From positions 20,495,501-20,559,500 of the forward strand of contig NC_052474.1 in the NCBI RefSeq assembly GCF_009730915.1: DNA of 64,000 bases, written 5' to 3'. The position numbers were made by a program, and so were the translations under genes. This DNA comes from Dioscorea cayenensis subsp. rotundata. Lineage: Eukaryota; Streptophyta; Magnoliopsida; Dioscoreales; Dioscoreaceae. This document shows, one piece after another, positions 1 to 12,973 of the stretch (position 1 is the stretch's first letter; each line of letters opens with the position of its first letter). A model generated the notes under the pieces. That model ran no database searches and was not told where the DNA came from. It worked only from the letters and a program-made list of their open reading frames with translations.

Positions 1-147
1 TGGGCTGGGGCTATAGAATGGGAACTTAGGTTGCTTGGGAGTGCCAGCAACCGGCGGCGGTGCATCGCCATTGATGGGAAGAGGTTCAGGGCTCTCTTCC
101 TCCTGGAACCCAGGGCTCTGGATTTGTTTTCCATGGCAAAGTCCCAT
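1..147 (-). CDS. CDPK-related kinase (CRK), N-terminal part of exon 1
   Basis: The minus strand opens with ATG at 147 and reads 49 codons without a stop to the window edge. The N terminus MGLCHGK has a Gly-2 N-myristoylation context with a nearby Cys, followed by a Pro/Glu-rich linker and the block KFPFYSPSP. In the CRK family (plant Ser/Thr kinases with degenerate EF hands, membrane-anchored by acylation) this MGLC start and FPFYSPSP block come before the kinase domain. The kinase domain lies outside the window, so catalytic residues cannot be checked. The start is the first ATG and matches the family start. The role in calcium-related phosphorylation is inferred from the family. Confidence 0.8.
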   Translation of the reverse strand, partial: MGLCHGKQIQSPGFQEEESPEPLPINGDAPPPVAGTPKQPKFPFYSPSP

Positions 148-660
148 GAAAAACAAGCAAGAGCTTCAGGATCCAAGAGAGAAATCAATCAAAGCAGTAG
201 GGATTAAAGAACCAAATCTCAGCTTTTTCATTATTCAAGACAAGAAAAACCCAAAAACAAACACCAAAGACTGAATCTTGGAAGACCACATCAATGGAGA
301 AGCATGAAATCAAAACCTACAAGTACAAAAGCAGGACACTTTGGGGCCTAAAAAAAATTAAATTTTTTCTCTCTCTGCTTGAAATTTATAAATACAAATT
401 AGACAACATAAGAAAGATGGAAACAAGAATGCAAAGAGAATGAAGTATAGATCTGGATGAGAGAAATGGGATGGCAATTGAGGAAAGGAAAGAGAGAAGA
501 AGAAGAAGAAGAAGAAGAAGAAGAGGAGAAGGAGGAGGAGGAACAGGGGAAGAGAAAAAGGAAAGAAAAAGGGATGTGTCTTGCTTTTGCTTTTTTTCAG
601 CACTTTGTTTGGGGACTGCTCACAGTGGAAGAGAGCATCTCTTCTTTATCATTGAACTAA
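148..660 (-). promoter_or_regulatory. Upstream leader/promoter region of the CRK gene with a GAA/CTT tract
   Basis: This is the sequence immediately 5' of the CRK start on the minus strand. It carries a purine tract of GAA/GGA triplets at about 497-545, which reads as CTT/TCC repeats in the transcript direction, a common feature of plant 5' leaders. No convincing TATA box or transcription start could be fixed. Open frames through the tract are repeat artefacts. Confidence 0.4.
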
Positions 661-3130
661 ATAAATAAATAATTATTAATTATTGAAATAAAAATTAAGG
701 ATAAAATTATGAGAAAAAGGAAATTAAAATGGTGTCTCATCTCACTCACAGGCTGTCTTTTTTTAGCTCAATATGATATGAAAGTGTTCATTGACTTGCA
801 GTGAAGTAAATAAGAAACTATTGAAATTAAAATTTAGTATTTGACTGTTTAAAAAAAATTATTATTATTATTGTTATTGTTGTTGTTATTATTTGGTCTC
901 CAATTAGAGGTATAATTCAAAAGATTAGAGGAAAAAATTTATAAAAAGAAAAAAAAAATTTGAATTTTCATTTGTGCATTGACTTGTGGTTGAGTAAATA
1001 CAAGAAATTGGAACTAAAATTAAACATTGATTGCTAAAATCTATATTATTTATTTATTTATTTATTTCATTTATTTATTATTATTTTTTTGTAAGTTTTT
1101 TGAGACTATCAACTATTAGATATGCTTAACGATATGTACACAAAAAATACTATAGAGAAAGATAAAAGATCGAATTCTTCCCCGAAGTATTATTTATGTA
1201 ATGGGAGATTTTTTTTTTTATGAGGTCTGTAAGACACTGTAACCAATGCACCTCCGTACTTATTTGCCCTTTTGACAATTTTTTAAATGTGGAGCGCTTG
1301 TCGTCTAATCATAATATATATATATTAGATTTTGAAGTGCTTTCAATTGTTACAACCAACACAAAGATGTTGACTTCCATTAAAAATCAAAAAGATTAGA
1401 ACACAAAAAGGAGATTGCATTAAAAACTTATATACATTAGTGCATTGATTTTTGGAGTGAAGTAAATTAGAAGAAATTGAAGTCAAAAATCCAACATTGC
1501 CTGGTAAAAATATTATTATTATTATTATTATATATTATTAATATTTGGTTTTTTTGGTGTGATTTTTTTATGAGCATGATGTTACTTCTGTTGCAATTCA
1601 GAAGATTAGAGCACAATCAAACAAGTTTTTAAAGCTAAAACTTTGTCTCAAATCTTGAAAACCAAGGCATGTTGTTTGTTGATAAATGATACCATTGGGG
1701 AGGCAAGTCATCCACAATTTATTAAAATAAATAAATAAATAAATATTAAAAATTTTGGCATATACTCCCATGACATCGAGATCAATATATGGAGATCGAA
1801 AATACATATTATATATATATATATATATATAAAGTGCACAAATCATTCATTACACCTGTTATGTGTGGGAGTCGATCATTCAACCTTTTGCTCGGCATTG
1901 AAAAGATTTTACATCTTTACATTTTGTGGTGGTTTTTCTTTATGTGCCTCTACCTTCAATTCTTTGATTTTTTTTTTAAACTATCATAATCTTCTAGTTC
2001 TAATAAAACTTTATTAATTTTTCAAATAAAAAAAATTAACTTATGAACAACAACTAAGCATAAACTTTAAAACTCTCACATCACAAATATGCAAGGAGTG
2101 TATTCTCTCATTCTTTTTTTCACTTTATTTCTCATCTTTTGTTATAAATCAATCTTTTATTTTTCATGTTAAGGCTAACTAATTTATAATTAATTGTGAA
2201 TGATAGTTTTTTTAAAATTTTAATAAAATTTATCAAAAAAGACTTGGTTTAAATGGTAGAAACTTAAATTAATTAAATAAGTGATTTTGAACTAATTTAT
2301 AATTAATTATGAATGATTGTTCTTTTTAATTTTAATAAAATTTACCAAAAAACTTTGTTTCAAATGGTAAAAATTTAAATTAATTAAATAAGCAATTTTG
2401 AGTTTAAATCCGTAAAAAAAACTTCATAGGAGAGATTTTTTTTAAAGCTTTCATCACCTCTCGAATTGATGTAAAACTCATAATTTCTAAAAACTAATCG
2501 GTCAAAAATTAAATAATAGTAATAATTTGATATGCATTTTATTTATTTATTTATTTTTGGTGTATGTAAGTGAAGTCATTTGGATAGATGAGGTCATAAT
2601 CTTGCATGTGATGTTGGCCCACAGGACCAATCTGTTAGGTTTTGGTAGTTGTTGAATGTGGACCATGCTAAGAACCATCCATTAACTTTCCTCACAGGCT
2701 TGTGTTTTATTATGTCTCATTCACTACCATTTAATCATCTTCTTTTTCCCAATTACATAGATATATATATATATATATATATATGCATATTATTATTATT
2801 TCTAATCTTTAGCCACAAATCTTTAAACTAGTTTAAAAAGAAGTGAGATATTGGAAGCCCTTTAATAAATCTCCCCCCACTTTTGGAGTCATATATTAAA
2901 ATAAAGTGGAAATTCCAAAAAGCAAGTATAAGTTTGCGATATTACAAAAAAACAGATTAGTTTTTGCGTCAAAATGCCTTTTCGCATTTTGAATCTGATG
3001 ATTTTTAAAGCACTCGAAGCATCTAGATGATTGATAGAGTTAATTTGAAAATTTTTGAATGAAATTGTCCATGCGTGGGAAGTTGTGGTAAGTGTGACGG
3101 GGTTTTGGTTTATAATCTTTCTTGGAGTGC
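661..3130. other. AT-rich intergenic spacer
   Basis: No coding potential is seen on either strand. The stretch holds poly-A/T runs, (ATT)n and (TTTA)n tracts, (AT)n runs at 1809-1831 and 2761-2784, and a two-copy tandem duplication listed separately. It was scanned for a missing Aux/IAA domain IV exon on the minus strand and none was recognised. Confidence 0.6.
2177..2402. repeat. Two-copy tandem duplication, 113-bp unit
   Basis: The block starting AACTAATTTATAATTAATT at 2177 recurs at 2290. Both copies share the middle segments TTTTAATAAAATTTA and AAATTAATTAAATAAG. The copies differ by scattered substitutions and small indels, so the duplication is not very recent. No coding content. Confidence 0.75.
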
Positions 3131-3303
3131 TGATGAGTTTATTTAAAAAAATGAAGTTTATTTAAAATATGAGGTATGAGGTTACATTTAAAAATGAGTT
3201 TCTATTTAAAAATGAGTTTTTGTTTTAAAAAATGAGTTTTTCATTTTAAGAAATGAGGGTTTCTGTTTAGAAATGAGGGTCTCGTTTAAGAAATGAGTTT
3301 TTG
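3131..3303. repeat. Degenerate tandem repeat with ATGAG core, period about 20 bp
   Basis: ATGAGTTT or ATGAGGGT recurs at 3194, 3212, 3232, 3253, 3273 and 3293, separated by T-rich spacers such as TGTTTTAAAA. The array stops about 140 bp before the assembly gap. Confidence 0.7.
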
Positions 3304-3439
3304 TGGTGTATTTATCACTTTCAAAAATCTCTTTTATTGCGGTTGAAATTTGGGCCGAGTGAGACAAGCATGCGGCTGCTGATCGCGATCGCGTTACGTG
3401 AAAAATGGGATTTCGAACCCTAAATTTTTGATCTCCCTC

Positions 3440-4439
3440 NNNNNNNNNNNNNNNNNNNNNNNNNNNNNNNNNNNNNNNNNNNNNNNNNNNNNNNNNNNNN
3501 NNNNNNNNNNNNNNNNNNNNNNNNNNNNNNNNNNNNNNNNNNNNNNNNNNNNNNNNNNNNNNNNNNNNNNNNNNNNNNNNNNNNNNNNNNNNNNNNNNNN
3601 NNNNNNNNNNNNNNNNNNNNNNNNNNNNNNNNNNNNNNNNNNNNNNNNNNNNNNNNNNNNNNNNNNNNNNNNNNNNNNNNNNNNNNNNNNNNNNNNNNNN
3701 NNNNNNNNNNNNNNNNNNNNNNNNNNNNNNNNNNNNNNNNNNNNNNNNNNNNNNNNNNNNNNNNNNNNNNNNNNNNNNNNNNNNNNNNNNNNNNNNNNNN
3801 NNNNNNNNNNNNNNNNNNNNNNNNNNNNNNNNNNNNNNNNNNNNNNNNNNNNNNNNNNNNNNNNNNNNNNNNNNNNNNNNNNNNNNNNNNNNNNNNNNNN
3901 NNNNNNNNNNNNNNNNNNNNNNNNNNNNNNNNNNNNNNNNNNNNNNNNNNNNNNNNNNNNNNNNNNNNNNNNNNNNNNNNNNNNNNNNNNNNNNNNNNNN
4001 NNNNNNNNNNNNNNNNNNNNNNNNNNNNNNNNNNNNNNNNNNNNNNNNNNNNNNNNNNNNNNNNNNNNNNNNNNNNNNNNNNNNNNNNNNNNNNNNNNNN
4101 NNNNNNNNNNNNNNNNNNNNNNNNNNNNNNNNNNNNNNNNNNNNNNNNNNNNNNNNNNNNNNNNNNNNNNNNNNNNNNNNNNNNNNNNNNNNNNNNNNNN
4201 NNNNNNNNNNNNNNNNNNNNNNNNNNNNNNNNNNNNNNNNNNNNNNNNNNNNNNNNNNNNNNNNNNNNNNNNNNNNNNNNNNNNNNNNNNNNNNNNNNNN
4301 NNNNNNNNNNNNNNNNNNNNNNNNNNNNNNNNNNNNNNNNNNNNNNNNNNNNNNNNNNNNNNNNNNNNNNNNNNNNNNNNNNNNNNNNNNNNNNNNNNNN
4401 NNNNNNNNNNNNNNNNNNNNNNNNNNNNNNNNNNNNNNN
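3440..4439. other. Assembly gap, 1000 N
   Basis: Exactly 1000 undetermined bases, so probably a gap of arbitrary size. It falls where the start of the left LTR-like arm of the gypsy element should be, and repeat collapse is a likely cause. Open frames spanning the N run are meaningless. Confidence 0.99.
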
Positions 4440-6900
4440 AAATTAGCTCTTGTCAAGTTAACATATATAATACATAATATGATAAAATGTCACTTAATCA
4501 ATTAAATAAATATCGATACTCTATGGACATGCGATAAATTGCAGAAAGTGATTTTTAATAGATTGTAAAGTCAAAACACAAAACTATTTAAATAATAAAC
4601 CATGAAGGGGTTTAACACAAAACAAAAATAAATAAATATTAAGCAATCATTTTGGTAGCTTGATTTATAAATGAGGTGTTTCATAATAATGATCTTACGC
4701 AAGAAGAATTGAGCTTTGGTCATATAGAACACATTAAAATCAGAATTTGAGACTAAAGGCCAAGCATTGTAATTACATCTTACTTAGATTCAAAGCTTAA
4801 TTGGTAACATCTGCTATAAAACTACATTAAGGTTTTAAGGGACCCGAAACAGCTTTTATAATAAGGACACCCGGGACAAACATAAGGCAAATCTAGTGTA
4901 ATGAAGTCAACAATTCGATCAGTGTTTGTAATAAGTTGTACAAATAAACTAACTTTTACAATGACAAACGAACCGTGAAGCCACCAACAATTAATTAAAT
5001 ATATATATTATATATATATATATATATCAAAAATTGGATGCTAGAACTAGAGACAATTCAACCATCCAATTATATATATATGTAATATAGCATGACACGA
5101 GACTCCAAATAAACACATCGAGGAATTATAAAAGCAGGCCATGTATCCTTACCCTAATGAAAGTAACCTATTAGCCAACCTACACTTTTTGAAATAAATA
5201 AATAAATAAATATACACAACCATTCAATTTCACCTTGACCCGCTCCAACACATCATGCTTTGCGAATAACCCCGTAATAAATAATAAAAATAATAATAAC
5301 TGTTTTAGTTTACAATAAAGATCAACAAGATCATTTCCAAATACGTTTTCATTCTTCAGTAAAGAAGCTAGACAGTGTCAAAATGGATATATTCAAGTAT
5401 TGAGTTCCCAGATTAGCGGATGCTGGATTGTGTATCATAAAAGGTCCGTGGTGCTTTTGGTTTGCAATAACACCATCGAATTGAGTCACAAAAGTTTCCA
5501 AAGTTTTTTCCAACCTCAGGCTTTCTCTCTATGAAACACAGGTTCATCATACCAGTGGTCGAATTATGACAGATCATTCATTGTTGAAAATGGTAGTGCA
5601 CAATTCGGAGGACATGAATATAGTAGCATATTAACAATCAGGAATTAATATTATTCAAGGCCCAAAAGATGTTTTGTGGCGCTTGCCAGCATCAGCAAAG
5701 TTATGCAACTTGTGTTCAAATTTCATCAACTCATCCCACTTAAACAAGCCGCCCAGGGTTATCAGATAGCAATGTTATGTCAAGCATTAGAAGCCAATTC
5801 GCGGGCCATGGAACTTTTGCGCCTTTTTATTACATAGTTACGAAATTACCCACAGTACCAGGGGTGAGATGGGTACCAATCAAACTTTAATAATTCTCAA
5901 AGTCGAGCAAATAAAATCACACAGAATTTGTTTAGATTATTTGCAAGTTAATCACTCCCAAAACATTAAATGGTCTCAGTCCAATTTCTGGGGTTACATA
6001 GTTAGTTTCTAAACCACTTTTTGAGAAAACGTAAATGCAAAAGAAAGGAAAGAAAATGATTCAGCCTCAAAGATAGATCTATCCCTTAATTTGTGAAATT
6101 AATAACTTAGAAAACTGCATAAACAAAATGGTGAAACAACCCTTGACTATGAGGCTATTTTCTATCATCCTCGCTGCCGATACCACATGCAAAAAGGGAG
6201 AGAATGATAAGCCTAGGTCTCTATCTTTTTCCCTAATTGGTGATCTAAAACAGAAGGAGGCGAAAAGACGGCTAGGGTTTCAAAAACTAAAAATATAAAG
6301 GGTTTTCTAATGACCACCCTATAGGCTATTATTTAAAATCAAAAAATAAAATTAATTTCTTGGTGGGACCCTAAACTCCTTCCTTCTAAAAAAACAAATT
6401 AGTCTGTAAACTCTTACGTCGGTTGTGAAAAGATGTAGGTGACTCTCTCTCATCTCTGATTCTAACTCTCGTGTAAACGCTCTTTGAATGATTTGCTTTC
6501 GTTGAACTTTCGTATGGAATAATCCATGCTTCTCAAAGCTTGCTCCGCTTGAAATCTGTGATATTTATAGGACACTCACATGTTATCATCATCATTGTTA
6601 AGTTTCAAAGAATGCGAGAAATGTAGTATCACATGATCGCGGAGTTCACGAAGAACTTCTTTTCAACATAAGCGTGGAACACATTATGCACGAGACAGGG
6701 CGGTGGTAGTGCAAGTTATTTCCGCCTGCGCCTAATACCACTGTAAAATCTCAAAGGGGCGATAAATTGAGGGATTGAGCTCCTCTAACTCCGGCAAACG
6801 GAGTACTCCTGGTTGGAATGATCACTCGAGAGACATACTTAAATCCCCCACTTTAAATTATAAACTTCTTCTCCTAAGGCTCTACACTAGCTCTTGTCCC
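4440..6900 (-). repeat. Left (3') LTR-like arm of the gypsy element
   Basis: From 4440 to about 5735 it aligns with 12395-13705. Shared landmarks are CTCTTGTCAAGTTAA at the start, a CCATGAAG-GGTTTAAC block, and ATGCAACTT near the end. Between 5735 and about 6900 there is no partner in the right arm. That section carries a minus-strand TATA-like CTATAAATAT near 6569 followed by a 5'-leader-like sequence with AAACCCTAG (near 6270). It is probably LTR sequence missing from the right copy. The inner boundary is not resolved. Confidence 0.65.
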
Positions 6901-7321
6901 TACAGAGTTGTTCGCAAATGATCCTCTAATCAAGAGTCGGACTTTCTCCGGTGTCGTCTGCGCAATCTACGGCCCTAACAGTCTTCTCTCTCACATCATC
7001 CCGGCCGAATGTGTCTGCGCATGCTAGCTGCCATCTAAAAGCTTATGAGGAGCCGTCCCGATACTTTGCACGATGGCTATCGTGTATATCAAACTCGATT
7101 CAGAACAAGTGTCGAATCTAAGAACGCCACCAAAAATCAGAAAACGCTTGCAAAGCACCGAAAGCATATCCACTTCGATTTGGGATCTTCCTCTCGAGTT
7201 TAGCGGCATCCCATTTTGTGGGTGAAGGTTGTTGCCGTACATGTGACTTGTTTTCCGAGCGCCCGTGTAGCAGAACTCTTCATGTGACCTGCGCAAACTT
7301 GGAGTCTAGTGACTGACCTGA

Positions 7322-7606
7322 TCATAATCGATGGCTGCCATGCGAGTGCCATAAGCAGTGGGGTCGATATACAGCTACTGCTAGCCTCTCCAAAGACATG
7401 CTAGTCTTGACAATCAAGAAATGCTCAAACTTAGTCAATCTTTCAACCACTACCCTCACACTATCAAAACCCTCATTTGTCATAGGAAATCCGAATACAA
7501 AATCCATAGTGATGTTCTCCCACTTCCACTCGGGCATCAAAAGTGGTTGAAGAAGTCTTAACACGATCATCGTGGTGCCCATAACCTCGTTTACGACAAG
7601 TTCCAA
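7322..7606 (-). pseudogene. Gypsy integrase fragment
   Basis: The minus frame contains LLQPLLMPEWKWENITMDFV followed by a DS-VVVERLTKFEHFL segment. This is the typical Ty3/gypsy integrase core start (LLQPL-P-WKWE-ITMDFV) and the region after the first catalytic Asp. The frame is lost downstream. Open sequence at 7024-7296 (minus) may be the degraded C-terminal side but cannot be assigned. Confidence 0.8.
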
Positions 7607-8248
7607 ACACTATAGCACAAATTGAGCAATCTTCCACTTCATATTATTCCACCAGAAAGTACTCTTCAAATCTTTATATATCTTAGTACTGCACGGAGGG
7701 TGAGGCGGAAGTGGCTTGGTGTGGTGAGCATCCTCCATGGAGTCTCTTTGAGTCGACTATGGATTATTTGGGACACTGAAACTGAGATCTCTAAATACTC
7801 GCTACAAGATCGCAGTCCAATTCCTAGCGAGTTACTACCTTTAACTTCATATTAAAATCTTTTTGGAGCCCAGCTTTCTTGCTCTTGTGTGGTTTAATTC
7901 TTTCGATAGAGTAGCCCGCCCTGTCAAACTTTCCATTACGAGAGCTTTTACTGCCTGAGATGCTTGTAGTTCCATTCTCCTTATATTTTCCAAAATGGGT
8001 CTAGGAAGTGGGTCGGCTCATGTGCACTACTAAAAGACTTCACGCTGAAGTGCATCACTTTGACTGCACATTCCTACCTAGGTTGATAGTACGATAGCTG
8101 AGATGCTCCAATCTTTTAGTAACTCAACCAACTCTTTTACGCCTCGTGTTCGGGTTTCCCTGGTGAGAAGCCATAACTAGCAAGAGCTCTAACGATCGAT
8201 CGAATCACTTCACATGCCTCGCTTCCCTACAAATAATGAATCCTAGTT

Positions 8249-9220
8249 TTAAGGCGAAATCCATCGACAAGCTAGCTCCGGATCCTGAGTGGGATAATTT
8301 ACAACAAAAGGCTTCAACTTTTTAGAAGCATATGCTAGCACATGCTCATTAAGCAAGAAAACCTGACCCAAACCCGGTTTACAAGCATCACTATAGATAA
8401 TAACCACTTCGCGAGGGACAAAAATGCTAGAATAGGTGCAGACACTAATCATTGCTTTATTTCTTGGAAACTCTTATCACACTCATCTGACCACTGAAAA
8501 CTTGTTTCCACTTCACACGATTAGTTTAAAATCGATGGTGGTGTTGCGCCAATCTGCTGACAAACGCTCCACAAACCATCTGCGCTAGCAACCAGACTAA
8601 TCCCAAAAACTGTGGTTCTATTACACTAGCATGCGCTTGTGGTTTCAAAAATCCCTAAACCGTCTTGGGATTAATAGAAATCCGATCGCTCAGTTATAAC
8701 GCGACAAAGGGAAAGGCTACCTGTATCCAACAAAACAACGCCGAAAAGCTTTGCAAACCAGCTGCTTCCTCCCTCCAGAGATCCACATCACACAGTCCTC
8801 AGTGTGGCTCATGCACTGCGACTCTTTTGAATATACGAGAATATCGTCCAATAAACACAACCACGAACCCTATCAAGAAAGGGTTTGAAGGTCCTATTCA
8901 TCCAGTCGGCAAAGGCAACTGGGTGACATTTGTCAGCTTGAAAATGGCATCACAGAGAAACTCGCGTAATGCCCACTTAGAGAATTCGAAAGTGCAGATG
9001 GCACATCTTGGCTTGATGTCTTACGGTGGTTCTATCACGATGCTGAGGCCAATCTTTGAAAATATTTCAAAACCTTGCAAGCGATCGAAAGAATCATCGA
9101 ATATATCGTGGTGGGTGTTTGATGCTTCCTTTGTCGCCTTGTTGAGAGATCTTGGTAGTCGATGCATAACCATAATGTGGCATCTGACTGCTTAACATAC
9201 AACACTAAGAGCATCCCCAT
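8249..9220 (-). pseudogene. Gypsy reverse transcriptase and RNase H remnants
   Basis: RNase H is read at 8249-8452 (IIYSDACKPGLGQVF, then AYASKKLKP and NYPTQDPELA), matching the Ty3 pattern. The RT active-site segment DDILVYSKE is read on the minus strand at about 8822-8848, but in a different frame from the flanking residues, so a frameshift lies just before it. An upstream fragment at 9035-9220 has LCIDYQDL, a degraded form of the family block (M-VDYR-LN). Many indels are present. The long plus-strand open frame at 8665-9195 is antisense to this and not a gene. Confidence 0.75.
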
Positions 9221-9582
9221 GGGAGAAACGCACGGGTCAAATAAGAAACCCTTCGCAAGGAGTTCCTCGAGTTGCTATTTACCAGGCAGTTTTTAGTCGA
9301 CAGTGCCATCATGCTGAGGAGCTTTGAGGATGTGTGCCGAATCCAGGAAACTAAATTGCATAACAGCAGGCTCGGCTTCTACACATCGGTAGATTGGAGA
9401 TCTTCGGGAAAAATCGAAAAATTTCACTGACACGGGAGGTATTCTCTAACACTACCGCCGATTTTGCTTGCGCCCGTTGTTGCAAGAAATCCACGAGCAC
9501 CGCTAAGAGCTAATTTTTGAGCTTGTAAGGCAGAAATCACATGAGGCGGTGCAGAATCCCTCCCAATAAATGTGAATTCTAC

Positions 9583-9846
9583 TTATCCAAGGATTTTGAA
9601 GACTACCCTTTTCACATGACAACCAACTACATCATGGTAAAAGAATAGGAAATCCATTCCCAAAATAATATTAAAGTCACTCATGCCCATAACATGCAGA
9701 CGAGCTAGCAACTTATGACCAGCAATAATAATCGGACGATTCTCACAGGCTCTATCAAGAATAGAATCAACTCCCAAAGAGTTGGCAGCACACAAATATT
9801 CCACATCTATAATAGCTAAATCATGCTTATGAAGAAATGTAGACAA
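9583..9846 (-). pseudogene. Gypsy aspartic protease fragment
   Basis: The minus frame shows ILGMDFLFFYHDVVGCHVKR, the conserved end of plant gypsy proteases (ILGMDWL-----I-C--K). It is preceded by a beta-rich segment with ARLHVMGMSDFN. The N-terminal catalytic D(S/T)G is not visible in this frame and appears degraded near 9850-9900. Confidence 0.75.
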
Positions 9847-10137
9847 GGTAAATGAATGCGTACCTCCAAAATCAAATAATGCTCAAGCATATGTAAAATA
9901 AACTAATAAGGTACCTGGCACCACTGCATTAGAGGCGTGTGTATTCTCTTGATTCATCGCATAAACACTTCCCTGGGTCTTTGGTCTTCTTACCTTCTAC
10001 AGAGCTGAGGAAGCTGGTTGCTCACTAACCATCTCTTTCCCGGTACACTAGCGTAAAGATGCTTGAGGCTTAGGTGCTAATATTTACCTCAAATCTTATA
10101 CACTTGATGTCCTCTATTCCCTAGAAGACGACTGTGG

Positions 10138-10935
10138 ACAATCATCAATATGATGCCCTAAACTGGCACACTTGAAACAAGCTCAAGTAGTACATCTACA
10201 ATCTGCACTAGCATGCACACCTCCATAAGTAGCATATCTCTAGCTAAAATAAGAAAAAACATGTGCCAACCATCGAGATCGCTGTGTTGGTGGCCCATTG
10301 ATAGTCTGAGATGCACCTTGTCTTGCCTCCAACCTAGGCTTTCCTCCATTTCTAGACTGATGGGTCCTTTGATTATTAAAGCTTTTGTCCCTCTTTTTCT
10401 GAAACTTTCCATTCTAATCTCTACTATCACTCCATATAGTGTCCAAGGACTTGGCACGACTCACAACTTTTGCATAACTAGGCAGGTGTAAGGTGGCCAA
10501 CCCCCTATAAATGTGTGTCTGCAAACCTCTCTCAAAACATCAGGCCCTACTTTGGTCATCATCCCCCAACTTTGGACCATATCTGGAAAGTTTGTCAAAC
10601 TCCATTTTATATTTGTCCACTGTCATACTGCCTTAAGAAAGATTATTAAACTTCTCCTCAAACTAGACCATCTTATCCCTGGTAAAGTATTTACAAAAAA
10701 GAGCATCTCTTAATTGCAACCAAGAACCAAACTACTGCCCCTAATGAGTGTGAAACAACCCTTGGTACCAGTGATTTGCATGACCTTTGAGAATGTATAC
10801 ACCAAACCTAAGCTTCTCTTCTTCAATACATTTAATCATAGCAAAACCCTTCTCCATTTCTTCCACCCAGACTTCCACCTCATCTGGATTAGTAGCATCT
10901 TCAAAAGGTTGTAGACCAGAGCCTTTAAATTCCAT
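10138..10935 (-). pseudogene. Gypsy gag remnant with CCHC zinc knuckle
   Basis: At 10741-10935 the minus frame gives a capsid-like block (W-EEMEKGF, EEKLRFGVYILKGHANHWY), typical of gypsy gag. Further along, 10138-10179 encodes CFKCASLGHHIDDC, a canonical CX2CX4HX4C nucleic-acid-binding knuckle. The two lie in different frames, showing indels between them. Confidence 0.75.
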
Positions 10936-11362
10936 GATGGTTTTCTCCTTAGTTTCTTGAGGAAGGGGCAGAGGAGGAGACGATTGTGGTGGTGGTGGTG
11001 CAGATGCCTATCACTATCTCTGATCATGCACCAGCCCTACCATTTCTCAAACCAATCTAACAGAGTTTCCTGGTTATCATCCCCATCAGTCCCTTATTCA
11101 GCAGGAATTTCACTAGCATTTGAGGGTTGTCCTAGCAAATAAACAACACTTTTATTCGCAGCACTACAGGGAGGGATTCTGCAAGGTAAACCCAATTGGA
11201 ATCAGACAAATACAAACAAAATGATCTTATCAGATCAACTAGCATCTAACGATGGCAAGCTAAACTCAAGTTAGATCACCCTAGAACACTAAATCAAAAG
11301 ATTTATCTTGGAAAACTAAGATCATAGTTAACTAAAAACTTGTCTCTACTAGCACTTAGATT

Positions 11363-12939
11363 TGTCAAACCCCGAGCCTGAGGCATCAACAAACGGACGC
11401 ATACCTATAAGGCCTAGCCAAGTAGGCACGCAAAGCCTTAGTACTTGTCTCACATTGGAGAAAAACATCTAATAGAAGTACTAAATTTCAAAATTAAAGG
11501 AAGGCTACATTGTTTGAAGAACAACAATAAATAACAATGTCAAATAGAACAACTAAACAAAGATAAGAACCAAGTCCACAAGAAAGGGAAGTTATTCCCT
11601 TGCTAAGCAACTAAGCGGTAGCCTGCTTAATGATCCTGCTAAGTTGTCCACCGCCCAACTCTGCTCCTGATCTCAAAAAGAAAGATAACAACTTAATGAG
11701 CTTGATAGCCTAGTAAACACCCATGAAAAATATCGGGATCACATAAAGTTCAAAGATTTCAAAGACATACTCACGTGTGACATTGTACAATAAATATCAG
11801 AATAAAACCTAGAAATTAGAAAATTTGAAAGAGATATAAATTTTCAAATGAATGAATATATAAGTCCCCCAAATAATTAATGCCAAAACAAAACATCAAA
11901 AATCATCATTTGTTTAAACTAGTAACTTAAGTGAGATGTCAGAGCTCATTTGTTTACCCTTGGTGACCTGAGCCAGAATGTCAGAGGCCATTATTCTCCA
12001 CCGATGGAACGGTGCAAAACTATAGTTTTATGTCAGAAATACGTGTTAGCACGGTCAATGTTTGACCCCTAACGACAGGGTTAGTGCAAAGCTAATTCGG
12101 GGGCAACGAGTTTCTATACCAAAAATATGTCAGGTCCAAAATTATCGTCAACACAATAGTACTAAAATTTGGTGATCCCATTTTCTAACAAAAATAATTT
12201 ATATCATATCAAATTAAGTTAATGCTAATATGTGACAACATTAACTGAGACATAAGTAATCAATACTATATACATAATTAAGAATTATAAATAATAGTTT
12301 TTGGAACAATTCAATACTCAAACAATAGGTTTCATTCCCTTTTTTATGATTTGATAAATAAAACAAAAATTAAATAAGTAAATAAATAACTAAATGAACT
12401 GCTCTTGTCAAGTTAATATATATATATTCCGTAATATGCAAAAATGTCATAAATCAATTAAATAAACATCCATATATTTTGCAAGTGATTTTCAGTATGG
12501 ACAAATGTCAAAACACAAAATATTTAAATAATAAACCATGAAGAGGTTTAACAACAAAACCCAAAATAAATAAATAACTATGTAAATCATTGCCGGTAAC
12601 CAAAAATTAAGAAATACATAATTTATATGTAGTTACTTACCTAAAAAAAATTTCGAGCTTTAGAATCCACTCAAACACTAAAATCGGAATTTGAACAAAG
12701 ACTCTAAAACATGAACATTATACCTTACTTAGATTCCAAAGCTTAATTATTAGCTAAATATCAGCTAACAAACATTAAGGTTTTAAGGCACTAAAAGCAA
12801 ACACATAGCAAAGGACACCACTACAAACTTAGAACGACCAGTAGTCATCAACAATTCAGTCAACTATTTATAACATGATTGAACAATAAACTAACTTTTA
12901 CAATAACAAGCAAAGAACCTTAAAACAACCAACAATTAA

Positions 12940-12973
<34 letters not shown>

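Noticed and set aside
3400..3425. GGTTCGAAATCCC-like T-arm suggesting a tRNA gene
   Set aside because: No acceptor, D or anticodon arms could be formed around it.
3206..4477. Long open frames on both strands across 3206-4477
   Set aside because: They consist almost entirely of undetermined residues from the N gap.
8665..9195. 176-codon plus-strand open frame
   Set aside because: It is antisense to the gypsy reverse transcriptase remnant and has no family motif of its own.
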